From assembly GCF_000005505.3 (NCBI RefSeq), contig NC_016133.3, forward strand, positions 10,106,001-10,170,000: DNA of 64,000 bases, written 5' to 3'. Positions 1 through 10,979 of the stretch are shown here, piece after piece. Under the pieces are notes generated by a model. It saw nothing but the letters and a program-made list of their open reading frames with translations, had not been told where the DNA came from and made no database searches. Source of the stretch: Brachypodium distachyon. Lineage: Eukaryota > Streptophyta > Magnoliopsida > Poales > Poaceae. The first letter of the stretch is position 1. Every line of letters begins with the position of its first letter. The position numbers were made by a program, and so were the translations under genes.

Positions 1-414
1 AGCACCACAAAGGAGAACCTCGGGCCTCTTCAGAATCTCCATGAAGAGGTCACCGGGGAAACAACCACTAAGCCGTCTAGGAGGAGAACCTCCAAGAGTA
101 ACAAGCTCACGGGCTCTCACTCGAACTAATCAAGGTGGAGAGCTCAAACCAATGCACCAAATGCAAAGCAAGAACAGAAGAAATGCTCAAATCCCTCTCT
201 CCCAAATCTCACCCAAAACAACAAATGGAATGAAGAAATTGGAGAGGAGGAACAAAGGAGGAGATCAACAAATGATCCCTCCAAATAGATCTACAAACTC
301 CCTTCAAATGGATAGAAGATTTGGGGCTTGGGGGAGGTGGAGAAAACTCTCAAACAATGGGGATTTTCGGCTCTTGGAACCCTAGACCTGATGGGGAAGA
401 AGACCCCTATTTAT
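1..414 (-). repeat. LTR-like promoter/leader fragment
   Basis: Read on the minus strand, this begins with a TATA-type box (ATAAATAGGGGTC near 400-414), followed by a leader with CTAGGGTTCC near 375. This layout is usual for the U3/R junction of grass gypsy LTRs. It is cut on the right by the LTR that ends at 415. I see no real coding sequence: the open frame at 41-385 is low in complexity and matches no family I know. Confidence 0.35.
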
Positions 415-2150
415 TGTGAGAACCCGGAATTCACTTCCAGACCCTCCATGTGTTTCACTTATCAGTCCAGGATCAAGCTGATGAACACTGCAAAATGAGT
501 ACCATTGCACAACAAAGTAAGATAAATAAACTTTATTATTAATATGCGAAAAGACATACAAAGTGCAATGACTCATGACATTATACAATCAGAAATCAGC
601 GGAAATAAAATGCGTAGAGACTCCATCTCAGCCACAGGCAGTCGAGGTAGTCCATGTGACCTCACATCCGGATCCTCCTAGTAGTTGTAATCGGCATCCT
701 CATCTTCATAGAACTCTGTATATCAACAAAATGCAATTGCCATGAGTACAATACGTACTCAGCATGCCCCCTCAGGAAACCTGAATAACTAAATGTATGG
801 CTTCAAAGGAAGGCTATATGGTTCTTTTGCATAAAAGCGATTTTATTTGAAATCCAACCATATTCTTTATGAAAGTGGTTTTACACCAAAACAAGTTTTA
901 TATGGTATCAATCCAATGACGTTCAACAACGACACCGGGTAAGCGGTGGGATCCTCATGACCCGGCGGCACAATCGACCTATGTCGATCCAACACACTCA
1001 CACACCAACACCGAGAAATAGAGAGATGACAGGTAGATGACCAGAAGTGCCACTTCACTCGTCCATTAACCGCGGACACGGCTATTCGAATAGTTTTGAC
1101 TCTGCAGAGTTTGTATACTGTACCCACATGAAATCGACGTGTTACCCTGCTGCTGTCCTCCCGTCGGAGTAGCAATGGCGTCGATTACGTGACCTTTCAA
1201 TCAACGATCCTTGGTATTGTCTCAGACCGCTAAGGTTTTCCAGTCGAAGGTGTGTACGTCCACCCGCTAAAGGCCCCTCTTGCGCCAAACAACGGCCGCA
1301 GCCGCCAGGGATAGCAAGTCCCTCAAGTCTCCACGAGACCCAATCCACCACTTGGCGGAGAGGCCACCAATTCACGCTGACCTAGTTGGTACGCCATACC
1401 CATATAGGCATGTGGTTGCACTTGTATGGTGAAGTAAGCAGAAATGAGGCATTTTCCCTTATAGGGTACAACAGCAAACCACAAACTCGAGGGACTCCAA
1501 CCCACTCCACCAACAATCCTATGCCGCCATTCCCTTGGTAAGTTCACCAGAATAGTTTTAAAACACACCATCGGCACTTGTCGCACAAGTCCGACCACAC
1601 TCGGCATCCAACATGCTCACAATAATTCAGTTTTAAAAGAATAACTCACACTTGATGGATACACTCGGAACAATGTGAACTAAATTATTAAGCAAGGCTA
1701 AGCAATTCTACTATGTGCAAGAATACTAAATAAAACTATTCCAGGTATCAGGAGAAAGGCGACAAGTAGATTATGTCATCATAGTAGTGTCAATCGACAC
1801 AACTAGCTATGGGAATAAAATAACATGCATGTTTATAAAACAATTAAATAACTAGCTAATGCCCATTTGAAAACATAGGTGAAATATGTTCAAAGAGAGG
1901 GGGGGGGGCCTCCGTTGATGAATCTTCTTCAACCTTTTGTCCTTGTTGCACTTCGTCACTCTCTATTCATTGTAATGATAACAAGAACAAACAAAATAAA
2001 TACAAAAGCAATAAAGCCAAGGAAATAGAAATAAGAGATCAGCGAATAGACAACGAGGGCCAAGAATTGGTTTGGAAAGGCTAGGAATAACTTTGATAGG
2101 ATTGGGTGGCGGGACAGATTCTAACAAAGATAACTATATACCCGAAAAGA
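415..2150 (-). mobile_element. Chromovirus (Tekay/RIRE3-like) LTR, minus orientation, right boundary unsure
   Basis: On the minus strand the sequence ends in TTCTCACA at 415, preceded by an AATAAAG polyadenylation signal near 525. Between about 1030 and 1170 it shares blocks with the plus-strand LTR at 4728-7565, for example AACACGTCGATTTC followed by TGTGGGTA (compare 6851-6880). This places it in the same broad LTR family. The 5' boundary on the minus strand is not clear: TGTGAG at 1621 would pair with the end, but related-looking sequence runs on to about 2150. No coding region belongs to it here. Confidence 0.5.
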
Positions 2151-2731
2151 AGGAATATAGTTTGATTGGTCATACCCTTTAGTATAATAATAAATACTAA
2201 AGTATAAATCTATGCTGCCACTATTAACCAAATAACTCAACCTATATATGTAGACACTCTACGACAAAATCAATGCACCTATCATTCTAGTTTGCAATCA
2301 TCAATCAACTCCTATCATACTAGTTGAACAAGAAATGTGTATAATATACAAGCTAGCATGCTGCAGCAGGAATGAGACCATTACAGAGAAGGTAAAGCTA
2401 ATAGTGATCTCTACACATGATAAAAATATAAAAACAGTACTAGTTCTAATTCAAGTTAAGTTTAAATACAAAGCATGATTTCAGAGGTAATTAATTAAAC
2501 AATCACAGCAGATAAATTATAAGCTAGTAAAGCATGCCACAGATGATTCTATACAAGTAAAGAAAGCATATGATATCTGACACTTAATTAATAAATGCGT
2601 CTCAGCTATATAGGAACCACACAACTCAAATATATATCATGCACCACATGCTGATGGAACACATACGCATCGAGAAATGCATGCAACATACAACAATCCA
2701 ACTAGCACAAGCATGGAATTAATAACAAGTA
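2151..2731. other. AT-rich stretch, nothing recognised
   Basis: This lies between the chromovirus LTR and the Helitron terminus. I see no gene, no terminal repeat and no long open frame. It may be the AT-rich U3 part of the preceding LTR. Confidence 0.3.
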
Positions 2732-3125
2732 TTAGCAGAGTGCCCGTGCTTTGCTACGGAACAAAAAAAACAATAGGAAAAAACTATTAAAAAAGATAGA
2801 TTATCATAAAAGCAATGCCAAATTCAGCTTATGAATTCAACAAATTCAAATTCTTTTTTTTTCTTATCGGCGGGAGTAACTCGTAAAGTCTAACTATCAC
2901 AATGTACTCATTAACATGTCAGCGTCGGTAAAGTCAATTTCTTGAAAGCCCTTGTAACATCGACTGCATAATGCTACACATTTGACACAACCTGCTATTA
3001 TACACAAGGTCTGAAACTCATTTATCAATGCCGTGTGTGCACGCATGTGCTGGTCTTAATTACTTTACCAAGCCATCCAAGTGGTTACTTACATCCATTA
3101 GAAAGAATCCTTACTTTACAGGTTA

Positions 3126-3183
3126 TTTCCTCCGATCCTAAATTTGAACTAAAACAATGACAAGAATTTAGAATCGGAGGAAG
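3126..3183. mobile_element. Miniature Stowaway-like inverted repeat
   Basis: About 58 bp with terminal inverted repeats: TTTCCTCCGATCCTAAATT on the left and the complement of AATTTAGAATCGGAGGAAG on the right. TA precedes the left end; the right-hand TA is lost. It lies inside the Helitron and has no coding capacity. Confidence 0.55.
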
Positions 3184-3509
3184 AAACATAAGCTTTCTTT
3201 ACCTCTATCTCTAACACTTTTTCTCTGAACCTTAAATTCTCAAAGTTTCACCTGCACTCTCTCCCTCACTGGACAAAATTGATCGACCCTTGCTTTCTTT
3301 GTTTGTTGGTCAGCCAATGGTAACACAAAGCATCTGAAGCAATTAGACAGAAAAGTCTTTTAACAAAACAGTTATTTGAAGCAACTGATGGGGATATGTA
3401 AATGACATACGGAGTAAAATTTATCATAGATTGTATTGAAATAAGGTACTATCGAAGGCTCAAGATCAAGGTGGATGATAGATTGGAGTTTATGCTCATG
3501 TAAGTAACT

Positions 3510-4132
3510 CATTCCATGACAATCATCATTGGGTTGGTTTGTGTTAACGCAGCCAGAAATTGCACAACATTTGGATGCTGTATTAATTGCAGGACATCAA
3601 GCTCATGTCTGAATGCTTGCCTGTATGCAAAGATATCCACCCAAACTGTAAGGAAATACAACTTGAGGATTAGAGTAACATCCAAGTGAAAGAAAGCTAT
3701 CATAGATGAAGAACAAATGTAACTATCAGGTGAAATCAACCCACACTTTGTTCTCGTCATTAAGGACATCATCATCCAGCTTCTTAACAACAACAACAAG
3801 AATGACCCTCCATGTTGCTTTCCGAAATGTATCCTGAATGGCAACACAAATCAAATTTTAATTGTTAATAGCATCTGACGAAGAAACTCAATGTATGTAA
3901 TTTTTGGTACGGAAAGTTGGATTTAATATTAAGATTTCAGTAGAATACAATCAATATAGTGAACCAACTATGCACAGCAGAGTGGAGGTATCCTGAGCAG
4001 TGATTAAGGTAAATATGTGATTGATAGTTTATGCATACCTTAGATAAATCTTTGCCATTAGTGAAGTCAAGCTCGTCGGTCAATCTCATGTCCAGGAACA
4101 TCGTGATCACTGTCAACATGCATAGGAGCAAC
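3510..4132 (-). pseudogene. Captured ankyrin/integrin-linked-like protein kinase fragment (three exons)
   Basis: Three exon remnants on the minus strand match the start of the kinase domain of plant integrin-linked kinase-like (ankyrin-repeat, Raf-related MAPKKK) proteins. Exon a (4132-4039) encodes APMHVDSDHDVPGHEID and then, in another frame, ELDFTNGKDLSK; about two bases are missing between the two parts. Exon b (3833-3744) encodes FRKATW...VVVVKKLDDDVLNDENKV, including the VxKK position of the ATP-binding lysine. Exon c (about 3626-3510) encodes AFRHELDVLQLIQHPNVVQF and then TQTNPMMIVME. A GT donor remains after exon a, and AG acceptors remain before exons a and b. The catalytic loop and the rest of the kinase are absent, so this is a carried fragment and not a working gene. 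Confidence 0.8.
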
Positions 4133-4221
4133 CTTTAAAGAAGTGAGAGGATGGTCACTATTCAGAACACTTGAACATGACTGTGCATCAGGCAGACAGG
4201 ACATACATCATATTGAAAAAG

Positions 4222-4275
4222 AATTTGGAAGCTGTATTAATAGCAGGACATCAAGCTCATCTCTGAATGCTTGCC
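4222..4275 (-). pseudogene. Second, partial copy of the kinase exon c
   Basis: The minus strand encodes AFRDELDVLLLIQLPN, a diverged repeat of the exon at 3626-3510. The DNA around it (GCTGTATTAATnGCAGGACATCAAGCTCAT) is nearly the same in both copies. The copy lies upstream of the other exons in kinase orientation, so it is an out-of-order duplication inside the Helitron. Confidence 0.65.
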
Positions 4276-4727
4276 CATGTGTTGTGATCATAAAAATTGT
4301 CAGGAAAACAAAAATGGGAGTAATAAAATATCTAAGAATGATGAGAAGCGAAATGTGGGAACTTGATTCATATGTATTACTACATAAAAACAAAAATGCT
4401 TCTAGCAATTCTTGTTCAATGTGAGTACCAAACTTAAATATTTCTGTTTAAAAAGCACACAACAGTAGTTCAGTACCATGGTATCAAAAGGTAAAAACAG
4501 AGTAGGAGATTGCAACCACAGATTCAGCAGTTCTAGCCAAAAGAGAATCGAGATCGAATTCCAACCTTTGATTATCAAATGTTTGCATGCCCTCTCAAAC
4601 CAATGTACTAAGCTTCATCAACATGTCAATTCGTTCAGTACCAGACATAAAGAGCTTGAAGTATATCATCCTAGCAGAGATCAAAAATTTTATAGCATCT
4701 AATAACAAACAAGTACAAAAGTTAGTG

Positions 4728-7565
4728 TAACATCCCAAAATTTCAAACTCTTCCATATGCATTGCATTCATGAGCATCATGCCACAATTGCATATTTGAA
4801 TCAAAATTTTGAATTTCAAAAGGCTTTGAAAAGGTTGTATTTCATTTTAAACCTTAGACTTTCACCCATTTGAGCTTTGAATTTTAAACCAATAGGATTT
4901 ATCTATAAAAAAAGGGGTTTATTGCATAAATGAGCTACCCCATAATTTTTAGTATTTAATTTGGAGTTGAAAACTATTTTATTTTTAAAAAAGGGACCCC
5001 CTCTCTCTTTCCCCTCTGCTCTCTCTCTCGCTTGCACCCCCAGACCGTCGAATTCGCTCCCTGGAGTTGCCTCTGCCGCCGCCAAATTTTGGTCACCGCC
5101 GACGAGCAAGTGAGCCATCGACTCCGCGCCCAGCGCCCTTTCTTTCCTCTCGTGTCTGCGCATCTTTTGACGCGCGAGTTTTCGTTTTGGAACTCTTCGT
5201 CGTGCAATTCACCAGAGATCGAAGCTCCACCGCCGCCGCCGTGTCTCCGTCGTCCTAGGCAACGCCATCGTCGCCCCCGAGCTAAGCCGGCGCCGCCGCT
5301 CTCTTCGCCGAGATGAGCCGCATCTCCCCCACTTCTCCCCGACGCCTGAAGCTCACCGGAACGCCCCGCGCCGCCGCCACCCGAAGCTGCGCCGCTCGCC
5401 GGAACCCTAGACGCCGCCGGAGGTATGCCCGAAGCATCTCAACCGTTGGATCTTAATCAACAGTCACGATTAGAACCTGTTAAAACCGAACCGGACGCAG
5501 ATCTGGCCGTCCGATCTAACTTAAGTTAGATCCGACGGTTCTCTTTTATTTTAATCCCGAACCGGTACGTGCGAATCAGATCACGCCACGTGTCACGATT
5601 TTAAATTAAAACTTAAACCCCGATTTGATTAAATGGCAGTTTTGCAGAAAAGCCCCTAAAACTTCAAATGCTCATATCTTTTAAACCACTGGGCCAAATT
5701 TGATAAATTTTACCTTTCTGGAAAGCTCTCGACCTGTGGAATCTTTTGGCATAGTTTAAATTTAAATTTTGATAACTTAAACACAGTCAATTTACAGAAA
5801 GGCTTTTAATGCCATATAATTCATATCTTTTGTTTGAAAATCCTTTTTATGTGAAACCAGTGCCCAAAAATTTGTTTTATTGTTATCTGTTCATTGGGAC
5901 AGAGAAACAAATTTTTTTGTTTTAAATTAATTGGCTGATGCCAATAAAACCTTGTTTTAGGGTTTTAATCGTTTGTTTTTGTATCTTGCAATTAACCTAG
6001 TATAATAAATCTTAATTGCTAATACTTTGGTCCAGAAATATAACTTGGTTATTTATCAAATAAAATGAACCAAATCATGCCACATGTTCTACATTACATC
6101 ATGGCATATATTCTTTTGCTTGTATTGTATGTTTATGTATGCATTGTTTGTTTCGTTTAGTTTACTCGGAGAGCGAACTGTGTGATTGCGAAGAGTGCTT
6201 GAATACCAACTGCTATCAAGGCAAGTTCACTTTGACCATTATCCTATTATTTTATTATGCACTAGTTTTTATTACTTGCATTGTTAGGATTATTATTGTA
6301 CCTAAGCTAGCTATAATTCTCCTAGTAGTATAGGATACCCTTGCCATGTCCTTACCACTAATTACCATCGTAGGTAGTCCAATGCTATGCAATGATAGTA
6401 TACGAGGGTGGTATTATTACAATGTGATATTATTGTCATTATGGAGTAAAGTATGATTTTCCTAGTGTATGGCAAAATAAGTAATTCAATGAACCGTCCT
6501 GGGTGGGCTGCTTTGAGTATTTGACATGTATGCGACGTCAGGTCCATTTCTATGGGTCCATTTCTATGAATCGTCTCGCCATGTCTATGGGAGCGCCTGC
6601 GTCGCAAATGTGGGATGCCATCCGGGGTAACCAGAGACTGGACTAGTTTCCTATTTAGTAGCTTCCAGTACAACCACATGGTAATATGGGCTCTGCCAGG
6701 ATGGATGTAAGAAATATGAACCCGGATCCGGGTGACATCGGTATGTAGCAGTGTAGGTGGGGGCGCGTCCCTCAGGTGGTCTGGGGAATTATGTTCTGAA
6801 AATTCCTATAGTCGATGCCGTTACTACTCTACCCTGAGGACAGTAAGGGATTAACACGTCGATTTCTTGTGGGTAAAGTGTACCACCTCTCGAGAGTGTC
6901 AAACTAATTACTTAGCCATGTCCTCGGTTACGGACAATTATGAGCGACTAGGGAGCTGTAAGGAAGGTCTCACTCATTCCAATTTCCTAATAAAATGAAT
7001 GGTTTGAACTAGGTAGGAGCATTGATGTGTCTACTCAATGTGCTCTAGGTTAATAGGAGCATGGGTGTGTCTACCCCGTGTTCAATAGAGATAAAACTAT
7101 TTGGTTAAAAATGATAGGATGAAACATTGATGCTTTTATGCAAATAGCCAAACCCCACCTAGCCAAATTATGCATGTACTTGGTAGGTTCTTTTATATCC
7201 TCTGGTGAACTTGCCAATACATCCAATGTATTGACCACGTAGTGGCTGCAATTAACAATGCAGGTGAATTTGACGAAGAGTGAGGTTTGTCGTTGTTGTT
7301 TAGGTCATGTGCTTACATTCCAACAAGCTCTCACCTTGGAGTAGTTGTGGCCCTTGTATTCTACCTTTCTGCTGCCGTTTGTGAAACAATATTTTGTTAT
7401 CTTGAAACTCTATTTGTTATGCTGACCCAAGGGGTTATGCAAGGTTGTAAGTACTATTAAATTCTGGATAAATGCGTTGTAATAAAGTACTTTGACCTTT
7501 ATTCCTTATCTGATCTATATATATGTTATTCCTTATCACTACTCGTCTAAATCATTGCATTTACA
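4728..7565 (+). repeat. 5' LTR of the chromovirus
   Basis: It begins TGTAACATCCCAAAATTTC at 4728, the same start found on the minus strand at 62285. Shared landmarks in order: an AT-rich start, a GC-rich block (4990-5430), the segment CGGAGAGCGAACTGTGTGAT (6166), CCATGTGGTAATATGGGC (6675), GAAAATTCCT (6799) and the polyadenylation region AATAAAGTACTTTGACC (7482). The end is taken as TTTACA at about 7565, because the other copy ends in ATTACA at the matching place. I see no clear primer-binding site after it. Confidence 0.7.
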
Positions 7566-7861
7566 TCTTACTCATGCATGTCATGATTGTTAATTTATTT
7601 TACCCTTACACTACATACTATGCCATTGTACCACAGAACATATTTACATTTTGTTTTATTTTGCCATCCACCACCATAATCATGTTGTCATGATTATACT
7701 CATATTATCATGCATCCTATTCTATTTTTGCAATTCCAACTTTAATTGAAAATTTTGCCATTTTATCCACCCTAATATCTTTATCTTTTATTTTTACATG
7801 CATTCGACCTTTTGATCATGTCACTGATACTTATTTACCTTTCCTTCTTTGTTTTCTCTAG

Positions 7862-8748
7862 ATGGAAAGCCCACCACCACCCTTTGGCAACATGCCGCCG
7901 TTCACCCACGTCTACTACCCCTCCACCGACGACGAGCAGTTGTTCAGTGCCCCTTTGGCGGCACTGTGTGCGTTCCTCGACCTGCCACCTCCCAGGTTCA
8001 GAGGCTGCGTCGAGCCCGCCGTGCCCCAAGGATGGCAGCCACGGTGGGAGATTGAAGCGAAGGTCCGCGGGCGTGAGATCGCCCCAACGACGCCGGATAT
8101 CACCTTCATCGCCCGCTACCCCACCTATGAGAAGGGCCTCCAGTTTGCCATGCAGTGCGCCTTTGCGCAGGTGTGCCGGGACTACCGGAATGAGTTTCCT
8201 GAGGACTCCCCCTTCCTCCGCTTTGGAAGGCGGAACCATGCATGCTCGGCCGTGGCAATAACCAATGACGAGGATGCGACCGAGGTGACGACCCACTTCG
8301 AGAACATGGAGGCAAACATAGTGGACTTAGAGTCTTGCCTCGAACACGAGATGACCAGGGCCGACATAGCCGAGGAGCAGGCCGGTAAACTACTGGGGAG
8401 AATGCCCAACTGCAGGAGGACAAGACAGTGCTACAAAATACTGTCCTCAACATGGGTGACGCAATAGAACAGCTGCAGTATGAGAGGGACCAGGCCCGCT
8501 ACTACTGCGAGCAGTTCCAGGCGTTCTTGACCGCCGCCGCCGCAGCCGCACCCGCTCCCGCGCCAGCCCCTACTCAGGCGCCTGTTCAGACCCCACCTCC
8601 GCCATAGGATCAGGAGATGGAGCCTCAGGAGGGAGTACCGACTGAGGAGGAGGAACCCCAGGAAGTTCATGAGATGGAGACCCCTGCCTCCAACACCCGC
8701 TCCAAGAAGAAGGCGAACGGGGCCGCACCTTCAGCCACACCTCCCTAG
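7862..8748 (+). pseudogene. Extra leader ORF of the chromovirus (broken)
   Basis: Starts ATG at 7862 and reads MESPPPPFGNMPPF...; about 180 residues stay in one frame, with a segment YEKGLQFAMQCAFAQVCRDY and then an acidic, coiled-coil-like part. At about 8395 the frame shifts. The continuation ENAQLQEDKTVLQ...GDAIEQLQYERDQ is again coiled-coil-like, followed by an Ala/Pro stretch, a TAG at 8605-8607 and a charged tail ending NTRSKKKANGAAPSATPP with TAG at 8746-8748. It precedes gag by about 300 bp. Its function is unknown; position and composition fit the additional ORF described between LTR and gag in RIRE3-like elements. Confidence 0.55.
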
Positions 8749-9043
8749 CCTTAGTGGGTGCCTACCAGACTTTACAGTTTATTTTGTTATCCATTCAACG
8801 AGTTAGTCATTGACCATACAAACTATGTGTATGGCAATGTAGATCGATTGCTTTATTCCCGTACTCTTCCATTTATGGGCGGAGTCCCATCGTGAACAAG
8901 TTGTGATTTGGTTTTTCAAAAGTTTTTTTTATGAATGAATGATTGTGTGATTGAAACATGTTTGAGTTAATGTTTGCTTGAGGGGGCCTAGATATCCTTA
9001 GCTCTATTTTATCTTCTTTCCTCATCTATGCTACCCTAAACAG

Positions 9044-10505
9044 ATGCCTCCAAGACACCAGAACCCCACCAATAACGTTGAGGCCAACAATGCCGAAGCG
9101 GACGGAAATGCTGCCGCCATGCAGCAATTGTTGGCAGCACAAACTCAATTCCTGCAGCTGATCACTCAGCAAATGGCCAACAATAACAACCAACAGAACA
9201 ACAACAACAACCAGCAACACCACCCACCTCAAGTGGACATGCTGACCAGATTTCTGCGGTTACGACCACCCACCTTCTCCAGCTCCACAGAACCCATCAT
9301 GGCCGATGACTGGCTTCCTTCAGTTAACAAGAATCTGGTCACCATCAACTACAATGACGAGGAGAAAGTGAGGTTTGCAGCTCACTTGCTTGAAGGACCT
9401 GCAGCGTCGTGGTGGGAGAACTTTCAGATCACCACCCCCATCGAGAACGTCACCTGGGACATGTTCCAGGAAGCCTTCCGCACCGCCCACATCTCTGTGG
9501 GGGTGCTCAGCCTGAAGAAGAAGGAATTTCACAGGCTGCGACAGGGAGGCCGCTCTGTGTCAGAATATATTGAAGTCTTCAATCAGCTGTCCCGCTATGC
9601 CCCGGATGATGTGAACACCGATGCCAAGCGCAGAGAGAAGTTCTTGGACGGACTGAACGACGAACTGTCGGTTCAGCTTGCTGTTGCTTATACCCCCACC
9701 TACCAGTCCTTGATTGACAAGGCCATTATTTTGGAGAGTAAGCTTACTCAGATGGAGAGTCGTAAGAGGAGACACCATCAGGGGAACACTCACACTGGCT
9801 CGCATCAGAAGCAGCGAGCCTCCTACGACGGAAGTGGCAGTTCATCCTTGAGCAGGAATGGGAACCACAACAACCACCGCAGTGGAGGTAATGGACACAA
9901 CCACCGCCAGGGAAGCCAAGGACATCACCACCAGGGTGGCAATGGGAACCGGCACTTATCAGCAGCACCAGCATCAGCACCAGTCTGCTCACCCAAGGCC
10001 CAACAATGGCAACGGTAACGGCAGGAACAATCGCAATGGCCAGGGCAATAATGGTCACTTTGGTCAGAACCACAACGCCAATAAGGACCTGAGCAAAGTG
10101 GAGTGCTTCAAGTGTCACAAGCTGGGACACTATGCAACCAACTGCCCGGAGAACCTTGAGAGCGCCGGGAACAAACCCAATCCGTTCCAGAAGGGCCACG
10201 TGAATCACGTGGATGTGGAAGAGATCACCGAGGAACCAGGTATCATACTTGGCACCTTCCACGTTAATGCTTTTGAAGTGCTAGTATTATTCAACACTGG
10301 TGCATCTCATTCATTCATCTCAAAAGTATTGGAAGAAAGAGGCAAACTACCCTATAAGACCATGGGTATACCCATGAAAGTAAACTCACCTGGTGGAACA
10401 ATGTTAGCAACCCGACACTATCACCAGCTACCCCTAAATATTGGGAGACACACTTTTCCCTCTGACCTCATAGTTATAGATTCCCGAGGACTGGACCTAA
10501 ACCTG
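9044..10505 (+). pseudogene. Gag-protease of the chromovirus (frameshifted)
   Basis: ATG at 9044. The Gln/Asn-rich N-terminus is followed by a gypsy gag domain (LRPPTFSSSTEPIMADDWL, then FAAHLLEGPAASWWENF and FLDGLNDELSVQLA). A frameshift at about 9950 moves the reading into the next frame, which carries the CCHC zinc knuckle CFKCHKLGHYATNC (about 10107-10150). The retroviral-type aspartic protease motif follows as VLFNTGASHSFIS at about 10284. In this family the motif is normally FDTGAS, so the catalytic aspartate reads as asparagine (AAC). The frame ends with DSRGLDLNLG, the segment just before RT, and then unrelated sequence. Two lesions plus truncation make it non-functional. Confidence 0.8.
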
Positions 10506-10512
10506 GGCTGCC

Positions 10513-10979
10513 CCCGCTGTCTCTGGAGCTCCCCCTCACCCTAGTGATGATCCTCCCTCTCTCTCTCGCTTTAATTTTGCTTGGATGAGCTCCCTCTCTC
10601 TCTCTAGATCTCTCTCTCTAGCTCTCTCTCTCTGCAGCTCTCTCTCTAGCTCTCTCTCTATATAGCTGGTATGGGGAAGCTTAGCCCCTGGGGGTTAGCC
10701 CTAGGGTTAAGCTTATGTGTGTAAGCGTTCGTGCCGTGTATTTCTTATGTGTGTAAACATATTAAATGTGTGTTGACACCGGCCTTCGTGCCGTGTATTT
10801 CTTATGTGATGTGATACCGGCCGTCGTGCCGATGTGGGTGGGGTAATTTGTTTTTGATGCAGGCATCGAATTTCGTAGTGCAAAATGCTATTTTTTTAGC
10901 AAAGGTCATGCCGAAATTTTCCATTTTTGTCGAGCAAGCTGATTTGTTTATTTTTAAAAAAAAATTGTGTTGTAGCTCG
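10513..10979 (+). other. 5' non-coding part of a CACTA element; CT microsatellite
   Basis: A CT-rich microsatellite (about 10553-10660, CTCTCT runs broken by AG) is followed by a repeated segment: TTCGTGCCGTGTATTTCTTA occurs at 10728-10747 and 10784-10803, with a third relative at 10817. This is probably the promoter/leader of the TNP2 gene at 10980. I looked for a CACTA 5' terminal repeat next to the gypsy junction and found none. Confidence 0.45.

Larger units (their letters stand above)
2732..4727 (-). mobile_element. Helitron (minus strand) carrying protein kinase exons; 5' end not found
   Basis: The minus strand ends with the pattern of grass Helitron 3' termini: a short imperfect hairpin (CCGTA-GCAAAG-CACGG, plus coordinates 2743-2758), then GGCACTCTG and CTAA at 2732-2735, followed by T. 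CTRR plus a hairpin about 10 bases upstream is the hallmark of the class. Behind it, in the same orientation, lie exons of a host kinase gene (3510-4132), which fits gene capture. I could not place the TC 5' end, so the right limit is only the start of the next element at 4728. No replicase/helicase is present: it is non-autonomous. Confidence 0.6.
4728..10512 (+). mobile_element. Tekay/RIRE3-like gypsy chromovirus, 5' part
   Basis: The element consists of a 5' LTR of about 2.8 kb, a long leader with an extra ORF, then gag, a zinc knuckle and protease. It stops inside the protease/RT linker at about 10505-10512, where CACTA-type DNA begins. Reverse transcriptase, RNase H, integrase and the 3' LTR are missing on this side. 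Long LTRs and an additional ORF between LTR and gag are known for RIRE3-type chromoviruses. A minus-strand relative with the missing pol end lies at 59726-64000. Several frameshifts show that it is dead. Confidence 0.8.

Noticed and set aside
4990..5430. Apparent proteins in the GC-rich part of the chromovirus LTR
   Set aside because: The position corresponds to the LTR promoter/leader block, and the frames are not shared with the other LTR copy.
10530..10550. CACTA 5' terminal repeat at the gypsy junction
   Set aside because: TAGTG occurs (10541), but the sequence beyond it does not continue as a terminal repeat and the orientation is wrong for the transposase gene.
10553..10660. Possible regulatory element in the CT-rich tract
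   Set aside because: A plain CT microsatellite; nothing beyond composition.
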